From contig CAKPZX010000030.1 in the NCBI GenBank assembly GCA_934215455.1, forward strand, positions 1 to 20,571: a stretch of 20,571 bases of DNA, in the 5' to 3' direction. Below the pieces are notes generated by a model that worked only from the letters and a program-made list of their open reading frames with translations, had not been told where the DNA came from and made no database searches. Positions 14,965-20,571 of this stretch are shown piece by piece. A program made the position numbers and the translations under genes. This DNA is from an uncultured Streptococcus sp. GTDB taxonomy: Bacteria; Bacillota; Bacilli; Lactobacillales; Streptococcaceae. The first letter of the stretch is position 1, and each line of letters starts with the position of its first letter.

Positions 14965-14985
14965 GTGATAAATAAAATCTATCAC
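14965..14985. promoter_or_regulatory. Inverted repeat in the divergent gpsA / C26 hydrolase gap
   Basis: GTGATA (14965-14970) and TATCAC (14980-14985) form a perfect inverted repeat with a 9-bp centre; a third TATCAC occurs at 15012-15017. The layout suggests a dimeric repressor site, but the half-site is only 6 bp. Confidence 0.35.
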
Positions 14986-15064
14986 GGTTTTAAAAAATAC
15001 ATATTAGACACTATCACTAATGGGTGGTAAGATAAGTAGTAGTTAAAATGAAGGAGGAATGAAT

Positions 15065-15754
15065 ATGTGCAGAACAATTGTTGGAGTATCCGCTAATCTC
15101 TGTCCGGTGGACCCGGAAGGGAAAAACCTTCATTCCTCCGTGTCTAGTCAATTTGCGGAAGGGATCCGTCAAGCAGGTGGACTTCCAATGGTCATCCCGA
15201 TGGGAGATCCTTCCTTAGTTAAGGATTATGTTGAAACGATTGACAAGTTGATCCTAAGTGGAGGTCAAAATGTCGATCCTAGTCTCTATGGCGAAGAAAA
15301 AACCATCGAAAGCGATGATTACAATATCGAACGGGATCAATTTGAGCTTGCCCTGCTGAAGGAAGCGGTTCGCCAAAACAAACCGGTTCTAGGAATCTGC
15401 CGTGGGGTTCAGTTGATCAATGTGGCTTTTGGAGGAACACTCAACCAAGAGATCGAGGGACATTGGCAAGGACTTCCGTTTGGGACTTCCCATTCTATCG
15501 AGACTAAAAAAGGTAGTGTGGTGGAGCAACTCTTTGGTCAGGCTAGTCGGATCAATTCCGTGCACCGTCAAAGTATCAAGGATCTTGCACCAAATTTCCG
15601 TGCAACCGCCTTTGATCCGCGTGATCACACCATCGAAGCGATTGAAGCAGTAGATGGCCATCGGATTATGGGCTTGCAATGGCATCCAGAATATTTGGTC
15701 AATGAAGAAAAAGGAAATTTAGAACTCTTCCGTTATTTATTACAGGAATTATAA
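15065..15754 (+). CDS. Class I glutamine amidotransferase-like hydrolase (peptidase C26 family)
   Basis: It belongs to the gamma-glutamyl-gamma-aminobutyrate hydrolase (PuuD-like) family, cytoplasmic enzymes that cut gamma-glutamyl amides. I chose ATG 15065 (229 residues) because AAGGAGG (15051-15057) is 7 nt upstream; the in-frame ATG at 15059 is only 1 nt from it. The catalytic triad is visible: Cys112 in LGICRGVQLINV, and His207 with Glu209 in LQWHPEY. Other landmarks are ILSGGQNVDPSLYGEE and the substrate-loop motif SVHRQSIKDLAP. No polyamine or GABA genes are nearby, so the true substrate is open. It is monocistronic, with a weak promoter candidate (TTAGAC/TAAGAT) at 15005-15034 and a strong terminator. 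Confidence 0.92.
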   Translation: MCRTIVGVSANLCPVDPEGKNLHSSVSSQFAEGIRQAGGLPMVIPMGDPSLVKDYVETIDKLILSGGQNVDPSLYGEEKTIESDDYNIERDQFELALLKEAVRQNKPVLGICRGVQLINVAFGGTLNQEIEGHWQGLPFGTSHSIETKKGSVVEQLFGQASRINSVHRQSIKDLAPNFRATAFDPRDHTIEAIEAVDGHRIMGLQWHPEYLVNEEKGNLELFRYLLQEL

Positions 15755-15756
15755 GA

Positions 15757-15793
15757 AAAAGAGAGGTTGAATTGGTATCAGCCTCTCTTTTGG
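15757..15793 (+). terminator. Terminator after the C26 hydrolase
   Basis: AAAAGAGAGGTTGA (15757-15770) pairs with TCAGCCTCTCTTTT (15778-15791) with one wobble, starting right after the stop codon. Confidence 0.92.
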
Positions 15794-15801
15794 TATGGTT
15801 A

Positions 15802-15838
15802 TTACTATCTAGAAATAGTAAGGGTTTTGTGCTAGAAT
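15802..15838 (+). promoter_or_regulatory. Promoter of the DUF2079 gene with an overlapping inverted repeat
   Basis: TAGAAA (15810-15815) and TAGAAT (15833-15838) are 17 bp apart, with TGC before the -10 (extended). A perfect 7-bp inverted repeat, TTACTAT (15802-15808) and ATAGTAA (15815-15821), straddles the -35, where a repressor would block RNA polymerase. Confidence 0.55.
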
Positions 15839-15868
15839 AGGAACTACAATTGGGAGGTATTGATAGAA

Positions 15869-17890
15869 ATGAAACTTGCTAAGACAATGAACCTTGCTAA
15901 GACAATGAACCTTAACTATTTATGGTTGCTTCTAGGTTCTTATTTTGTGGCCATGATGGTCAATCTATTAAGTTTTTCAACAAAGGAATTATTTCTAGAA
16001 CTTGGTAAAGTAGGATGGACCCATACGGTCCTTGCTTTGTTCATTAGTTATCCTATTCTTTGGTTTTTGACGGAGAGTAAGAAGTATATCTGCATACAAA
16101 AATTGAATCTCTGGTTCGTGGCAGGTATCCTATTTATTTCTATTTTGAAAAGTCCGAGTCTCTTTATGTCATTGGGCCTAGTGTTGCTCTCACTGGTCTT
16201 GTTTCTATATTTTTATTTAGGAAAAGAAAAAATCGCTTATATCTTCTTAGTGGTAGATGTCTTGTCTTTTCCGAAATTGTTGCTACAAACCAGTGCCAAT
16301 CTTCAAGATAAGGAACTGGGAATCTTTACGTTTACGATTTCTGAATCGAAGTTGCCTACTTTGATTTGGCCAGTATTAGTAGCCATTATCGTTGCTGTCC
16401 TGATCGGTTTTCTTCTCTCCAAGGTTTCTTTGGCTAAAGTTAATGAAACCTGGGTTCGAAGACTCACAGTGGTGACACTAATCGGTGGTATTTTCTATGT
16501 GCTCTATCTATCGATTGTTGCCTATTATAAGATTAAAGCCAATGCGGTCTCTTCTTTTGATATTGGAATCTTTTCACAGATGTTTGAGAGAATGAGACAT
16601 GATTTTTCACAAGTTACCACCCTCGAAAGAGATAGGGCCTTATCGCATTTCGGAGTCCATATTTCTCCGATTTATTATTTGATCTTGCCCTTCTATATGC
16701 TATTTCCTTATGTGGAAACATTAGATATTGCTCAAACAGTGATTGTCTTTTCTGCAGTTATCCCGCTTTGTTTGATTCTAAAGAAAATACAATTGCCAAA
16801 AGTCATGACGCCACTCGTACTTGCCCTCTTTTTTGTGACTCCGGTCATGACAACGAGTGGTGGATTCCATTTGCATGAAAATTGTTTTTTGCCTCCATTG
16901 ATACTTTGGTTGTTCTACAGCCTGATCTCTCAGTGGCGTGGCAGAACTCTTTTCATCACCTTATTGCTTCTCTTTGTGAAAGAGGATGCCTTTGTCTACG
17001 TGCTATCCTTAGGACTTTATTTTGCGTTTCAACATCGTTTTACCTTTGAGGCCAAGTTTAAAAAATGGTTGTATCTCAGCCTGTTTGCCTTACCGATACT
17101 TTATTTTGCATTTGCCATGTTCCTCTTAGCAAGATATGGCGAGGGAGCTATGGTTTCTCGATACAATAATCTATTATTGAGTGGCGAAAACGGCCTCCTG
17201 ATGGTTGTGAAAAATGTAGTCCTAAATCCGCTTTATGTTTTGGGAAGTCTATTTACAGCGAAACGACTTGGTTACCTCTTTTTGGTCCTATTTCCTTTTA
17301 GCTTTTTACCACTGATTCAGAGACGTTGGTCTACCTATTTTCTGATGCTGCCTCTTTTTCTCATTAATTTGTTGATGGATTGGCCTTACCAATATGATAT
17401 TGGTTTTCAGTATAGCTATGGTTCGGTCACGCTTCTATTTTTGATGGCTTTATTGTCTATCGATCAATTAAGCAAGAACCAGTTGGCATCAGATAATGTA
17501 TTGGTGGCTCTACTAGCTTCTTCCATCATTTTTTCAAGCGCCATTCTATACAGTTTCACGCATAATTGGAATTTTGAAATCCAATACTATCAAACACGCA
17601 AAGACTATTTTGATGGGCTCGAAAAGACCTTGCAGGCCATCCCTAAAGATAAAGCGGTCTTAGCAGCAGGTGGCTATACGCCGAGTCTTCGCAGCCATGA
17701 AAAATTGTATGATATTTTCTACCATAATGACAAAAAGCTTGATTCTAAGATTGACATAGTGGTAGTTCCAAGGGAAATGCAAGAGGAAAAAAATGGCTAT
17801 TCTGAAACAGCCACTCTAAACCTCTATAAGGAATCAGGGTATAAAGAAAGTAACTTATCTACTAAAGATGTGCTGATTTTGGAAAAATAA
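15869..17890 (+). CDS. DUF2079 polytopic membrane protein, candidate GT-C glycosyltransferase
   Basis: It is an integral membrane protein of 673 residues with more than ten hydrophobic segments. I start it at ATG 15869, 10 nt after GGAGGT (15853-15858); a TTG at 15860 is too close to that site, and ATGs inside the N-terminal repeat are also possible. DUF2079 landmarks are SSFDIGIFSQMFERM (D231), SHFGVHISPIYYLILPFYMLFP (H260) just after a membrane segment, then GGFHLHENCFLPP and KEDAFVY. Acidic and histidine residues in the first exported loop are typical of GT-C enzymes using polyprenyl-linked sugars; catalytic activity is inference. The gene lies directly before a Thr-rich adhesin and close to a GT2 gene, which suggests it transfers sugar to that surface protein or to a wall polymer. 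No clear terminator follows it. Confidence 0.88.
   Translation: MKLAKTMNLAKTMNLNYLWLLLGSYFVAMMVNLLSFSTKELFLELGKVGWTHTVLALFISYPILWFLTESKKYICIQKLNLWFVAGILFISILKSPSLFMSLGLVLLSLVLFLYFYLGKEKIAYIFLVVDVLSFPKLLLQTSANLQDKELGIFTFTISESKLPTLIWPVLVAIIVAVLIGFLLSKVSLAKVNETWVRRLTVVTLIGGIFYVLYLSIVAYYKIKANAVSSFDIGIFSQMFERMRHDFSQVTTLERDRALSHFGVHISPIYYLILPFYMLFPYVETLDIAQTVIVFSAVIPLCLILKKIQLPKVMTPLVLALFFVTPVMTTSGGFHLHENCFLPPLILWLFYSLISQWRGRTLFITLLLLFVKEDAFVYVLSLGLYFAFQHRFTFEAKFKKWLYLSLFALPILYFAFAMFLLARYGEGAMVSRYNNLLLSGENGLLMVVKNVVLNPLYVLGSLFTAKRLGYLFLVLFPFSFLPLIQRRWSTYFLMLPLFLINLLMDWPYQYDIGFQYSYGSVTLLFLMALLSIDQLSKNQLASDNVLVALLASSIIFSSAILYSFTHNWNFEIQYYQTRKDYFDGLEKTLQAIPKDKAVLAAGGYTPSLRSHEKLYDIFYHNDKKLDSKIDIVVVPREMQEEKNGYSETATLNLYKESGYKESNLSTKDVLILEK
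15875..15910 (+). repeat. 18-bp in-frame tandem duplication at the DUF2079 N-terminus
   Basis: Two identical 18-bp units (15875-15892, 15893-15910) encode LAKTMN twice. Each unit ends with an in-frame ATG, so the duplication also adds alternative start codons. Confidence 0.95.
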
Positions 17891-17978
17891 CTGTTTGAAA
17901 GAGGAAGAGTTACTTAAAAAAATTCACAAGCCAAATAGCCCTTAAATATACAAAAGATGGTTTTTTTGTTCAATAATC

Positions 17979-18007
17979 TTGACTTCTTCACTATGTTTTG
18001 CTATATT
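17979..18007 (+). promoter_or_regulatory. Strong promoter of the adhesin gene
   Basis: TTGACT (17979-17984), 17 bp, then TATATT (18002-18007) preceded by TGC, an extended -10. Just downstream, TGATTT and AAATCA (about 18015-18031) can form a small hairpin in the leader. The rest of 17891-18051 holds no gene. Confidence 0.82.
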
Positions 18008-18051
18008 ATATGCGTTGATTTATAAAAAATCAGCCTAGAAAGGGAGAAAAA

Positions 18052-20214
18052 ATGAAAAAGTTAGCAGTTTTTTTGTCAATAGTTTGTTCGCTATTGATTG
18101 TGTCATTGACACTTTTTTCTAAAACTGTACAGGCGGAAACGTCTAAAAAAGTCGATGTCATCACGGAGATCAAGATCCAAAATAGCAAAGGTGAAGAATT
18201 AGCAACCGGTCTAGGTCGTTATGACACTTTCCGTCTGAATGCAAAATTTGCTTTAGAAGGAAAAAATGTTAAAGCAGGGGATACAACTGAAGTCACTATC
18301 GATGGACCAATCGATATCAAGTCTCAGGATTTTGAAATCAACGATACAATCACTGGTAAAAAGATTGCCGATGCAAAAGTTGATGCAAAAACTGGTAAGA
18401 TTGTCTTGACATTCACAGATTTCGCTCAAACGAAAAATGACGTTTCAGGTTCATTCTTCTTCTACGCTGGTGTTAACAAAGATAAATTCCCAAATGATGG
18501 TGAAGTTCCTGTTAAGGTTTCTGTTAACGGTAATGTAAAATTCAACGGTAAAGTAACAAGTACAACAGTTGGTGAAGGTAAACGTTACACAATCATCAAA
18601 TCTGGTTGGGATAATGGAGATCACAAAAACCTTGGATTCCGTATCTCTGTAAACAGAACTAACGAAGCAATCAACAATGCAGTCCTTTCAGATTCAATAA
18701 CATCAGCAGGGGTTACCTACAAAAAGGATAGTTTCAAAATCTTCAAAGGTACTTGGGAATACGCTAATGGAAAATGGACTCTTAACAATAAACAAGACGT
18801 TACGGCTAACTATACTGTAAACGCAACAGATAAGTCATTCTCTATTGACTTTGGTAATATTTCTGCTAACGATCACTTTGCAGTAGAATATGAAGCAGTT
18901 GCTAACTATGAAACTGTTGACGGCGAACAAATTAAGAATACAGCGACTATCGCAGGTGACAACAAAAAACCTTACGACTCAAAAAGTAAAGTAGATATTC
19001 AAATCGCTGGTGGTGAAGGTATCGGTTACGAATTTAGCATTAAAGTGAAAAAAGTAGACGAAAACGGTGCTCCACTTAAAGGTGCGAAATTCCAAGTTGT
19101 TCGTCAGGCAACTGGTGAAGTTATTGGTGAATTCGAATCAGATGCGAACGGTGAATTTACTGTTAAAAACATCTTGCGTGACAAATATATCATCAAAGAA
19201 ATTTCAGCTCCAGAAGGTTATGACTTGGCGGCAGATACTGTTGTGGAAGCTGGAGAATTTAAAACACCAAAAGCTCCAGTAGAGAAGACGATTGTAGACC
19301 AAAAGACAACTACTACAACTACCACAACAACGACAACCACCACGACTACAACAACCACAACAACTACTGCAGAGCCGACAACTACTACAACTACCACTGC
19401 AGAGCCAACGACAACGACAACAACTACTGCAGAGCCAACAACAACAACGACGACTACTGCAGAGCCAACAACAACAACGACGACTACTGCAGAGCCAACG
19501 ACCACAACAACGACGACTACTGCAGAACCGACAACTACTACAACGACCACTGCAGAGCCGACAACGACAACCACAACGACTACTGCAGAGCCGACGACTA
19601 CTACAACTACGACAACAGAAGAGCCGACGACTACTACAACCACGACAACAGAAGAGCCGACGACTACTACAACTACGACAACAGAAGAGCCGACGACTAC
19701 TACAACTACGACAACAGAAGAGCCGACGACTACAACAACCACAACTACTGCAGAGCCAACGACTACTACAACTACGACAACAGAAGAGCCGACGACTACT
19801 ACAACTACGACAACAGAAGAGCCGACGACTACTACAACCACAACTACTGCAGAGCCAACGACTACTACAACTACAACAACAGAAGAGCCGACGACTACTA
19901 CAACTACAACAACAGAAGAGCCAACGACTACGTCAACGACCACTGCAGAACCAACAACAACTACAACAACTACTGCAGAGCCGACAACCACAACCACAAC
20001 GACAACTCCAGAGAAACCGGTGACTCCAGGAAGTGAAGGATCAACCACGACGACCACGACTGGAAAACCAGGACCAAAAGGTGGAAACAATGGAGGAGGG
20101 CGTAAAGCGCTTCTTCCTAATACAGGTGAAGTTGCAGCAACTGGATTTGTATTCTCAGGAGCCTTTGTGTTAGTAGGTGCAGTTGTATTGAAACGAAAAT
20201 TGTCTATTAAATAA
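18052..20214 (+). CDS. LPNTG-anchored Cna/Cnm-like adhesin with CnaB domain and threonine-rich repeats
   Basis: This is a sortase-anchored surface adhesin of 720 residues. The signal peptide ends VQA (1-28). Residues about 35-320 resemble the paired Ig-like (N1/N2) domains of MSCRAMM collagen adhesins; VLTFTDFAQTKNDVSG corresponds to their TYTFTDYVD-type latch motif. One CnaB domain follows (about 326-400): KVKKVDENGAPLKGAKF supplies the likely isopeptide lysine and YIIKEISAPEGY the E-box glutamate (E383). Residues 419-652 are a threonine tract broken by 20 [AE]EP motifs, then a Pro/Gly-rich wall spacer, LPNTG (688-692), a membrane helix and the basic tail KRKLSIK. This order matches S. mutans Cnm. 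Ligand binding is not shown by the sequence. The tract is a likely O-glycosylation target of the neighbouring glycosyltransferases. It has its own strong promoter and terminator. Confidence 0.94.
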   Translation: MKKLAVFLSIVCSLLIVSLTLFSKTVQAETSKKVDVITEIKIQNSKGEELATGLGRYDTFRLNAKFALEGKNVKAGDTTEVTIDGPIDIKSQDFEINDTITGKKIADAKVDAKTGKIVLTFTDFAQTKNDVSGSFFFYAGVNKDKFPNDGEVPVKVSVNGNVKFNGKVTSTTVGEGKRYTIIKSGWDNGDHKNLGFRISVNRTNEAINNAVLSDSITSAGVTYKKDSFKIFKGTWEYANGKWTLNNKQDVTANYTVNATDKSFSIDFGNISANDHFAVEYEAVANYETVDGEQIKNTATIAGDNKKPYDSKSKVDIQIAGGEGIGYEFSIKVKKVDENGAPLKGAKFQVVRQATGEVIGEFESDANGEFTVKNILRDKYIIKEISAPEGYDLAADTVVEAGEFKTPKAPVEKTIVDQKTTTTTTTTTTTTTTTTTTTTTAEPTTTTTTTAEPTTTTTTTAEPTTTTTTTAEPTTTTTTTAEPTTTTTTTTAEPTTTTTTTAEPTTTTTTTTAEPTTTTTTTTEEPTTTTTTTTEEPTTTTTTTTEEPTTTTTTTTEEPTTTTTTTTAEPTTTTTTTTEEPTTTTTTTTEEPTTTTTTTTAEPTTTTTTTTEEPTTTTTTTTEEPTTTSTTTAEPTTTTTTTAEPTTTTTTTTPEKPVTPGSEGSTTTTTTGKPGPKGGNNGGGRKALLPNTGEVAATGFVFSGAFVLVGAVVLKRKLSIK
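19306..20007 (+). repeat. Threonine-codon repeat tract
   Basis: The tract begins with a run of more than 20 Thr codons, then units of 7-8 Thr plus AEP or EEP. Units are 30 or 33 bp long. The 33-bp TTTTTTTTEEP unit recurs almost unchanged (four in a row from about 19595 to 19726), which points to recent unit duplication. All four Thr codons are mixed. One TTTSTTT variant occurs near 19930. Confidence 0.95.
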
Positions 20215-20233
20215 ACAATGAGTTTCTATATAA

Positions 20234-20260
20234 GGGGAGAGCATGAGCTCTCTCTTTTTT
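20234..20260 (+). terminator. Terminator after the adhesin
   Basis: GGGAGAGC (20235-20242) pairs with GCTCTCTC (20247-20254) around ATGA with one wobble, followed by six T residues. The downstream glycosyltransferase starts 24 bp later, so read-through could still supply some expression. Confidence 0.85.
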
Positions 20261-20284
20261 GGGAATGTATTATGGAGAAAAGGG

Positions 20285-20571
20285 ATGAAATTATCAATCT
20301 TAATAACCCTCTTGAATGAGGAGCTGGTACTTCCTCAAACCCATCGTGAAATTTCTAATCAGCTTGAGCAAATGTTAGGGAAAGAGCTCTCTGATTATGA
20401 AATTCTCTATATCGATGATGGAAGTAGTGACAAAACCTTTGAGTTAATTGAAGAATTTGCAAGAGAAAACGACCGCATCAAATATATCCGTTTCAGTCGA
20501 AATTTTGGACGAGAGAGTGGCATCTTGGCTGGTTTTAAATATGCCAGTGGGGATGCGGTGATGGTCATGGA
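20285..20571 (+). CDS. GT2 polyprenyl-phosphate hexosyltransferase, N-terminal part
   Basis: The gene is cut by the window edge after 95 codons. GGAG (20274-20277) lies 7 nt before the ATG. The N-terminus MKLSILITLLNEE, the nucleotide-sugar site EILYIDDGSSDKT, and RFSRNFGRESGILAGFKYASGDAVMVMD (start of the metal-binding D-x-D region) are characteristic of the DPM1/GtrB/CsbB class. These enzymes transfer glucose, mannose or a similar hexose from a nucleotide sugar to undecaprenyl phosphate on the inner membrane face. S. mutans PgfS, which acts on the Thr-rich adhesin Cnm, is of this kind and is encoded directly downstream of cnm. The C-terminal membrane helices expected for this class are outside the window. 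Confidence 0.92.
   Translation, partial: MKLSILITLLNEELVLPQTHREISNQLEQMLGKELSDYEILYIDDGSSDKTFELIEEFARENDRIKYIRFSRNFGRESGILAGFKYASGDAVMVM

Noticed and set aside
19306..20007. Phase variation by frameshift in the Thr tract
   Set aside because: The units are 30 or 33 bp, and the codons are too mixed for single-base slippage; unit changes would keep the frame.
19218..20090. 290-residue valine-rich reverse-strand protein
   Set aside because: It is the antisense of threonine codons (ACN reads as NGT) and has no initiation signals or family features.

Overview
The window reads as a chromosomal segment of an oral Streptococcus of the mitis/sanguinis group. The evidence is the low-to-moderate GC, strong AAGGAGG-type ribosome binding sites, extended -10 promoters, the acetylated diaminopimelate branch of lysine synthesis, an LPxTG surface adhesin, and the gene order dapH-dapL-5FCL-rhomboid near galU-gpsA, which I recall from pneumococcus. 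I see no insertion sequence, prophage, tRNA or CRISPR array.

Layout. Positions 1-52 are the 3' end of the SRP 4.5S RNA, followed by three 81-bp tandem repeats and the promoter of pgi (544-1893). Next come five genes (2170-6967) for related single-pass membrane proteins that I call P1-P5. Each has a cytoplasmic N-terminal tail, one membrane segment and two exported modules that resemble the BLIP/SmpA-OmlA fold. P1 is a separate unit; P2-P5 look like one operon. P4 and P5 share a nearly identical 17-residue cytoplasmic motif. I cannot assign them a function, and they are one of the two best candidates for an undescribed system.

Positions 7033-10228 hold housekeeping genes: dapH and dapL (lysine and cell-wall diaminopimelate pathway), a 5-formyltetrahydrofolate cyclo-ligase, and a rhomboid protease overlapping it. 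A structured 150-bp intergenic element, probably a dispersed streptococcal repeat, and a regulatory region with a cre site precede a secreted C69-family dipeptidase with a Pro/Glu repeat tail (10677-12659). galU and gpsA lie on the minus strand, convergent with the dipeptidase. A C26-type glutamine amidotransferase-like hydrolase follows at 15065-15754.

The right end (15869-20571) contains a DUF2079 polytopic membrane protein with GT-C-like features, a 720-residue LPNTG adhesin with MSCRAMM-type domains, a CnaB domain and a 234-residue threonine tract, and then the start of a GT2 polyprenyl-phosphate hexosyltransferase cut by the window edge. This resembles the Streptococcus mutans cnm-pgf arrangement, where a GT2 enzyme (PgfS) and membrane partners glycosylate the Thr-rich collagen adhesin. 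The combination suggests a linked adhesin O-glycosylation locus; it is the second main candidate.
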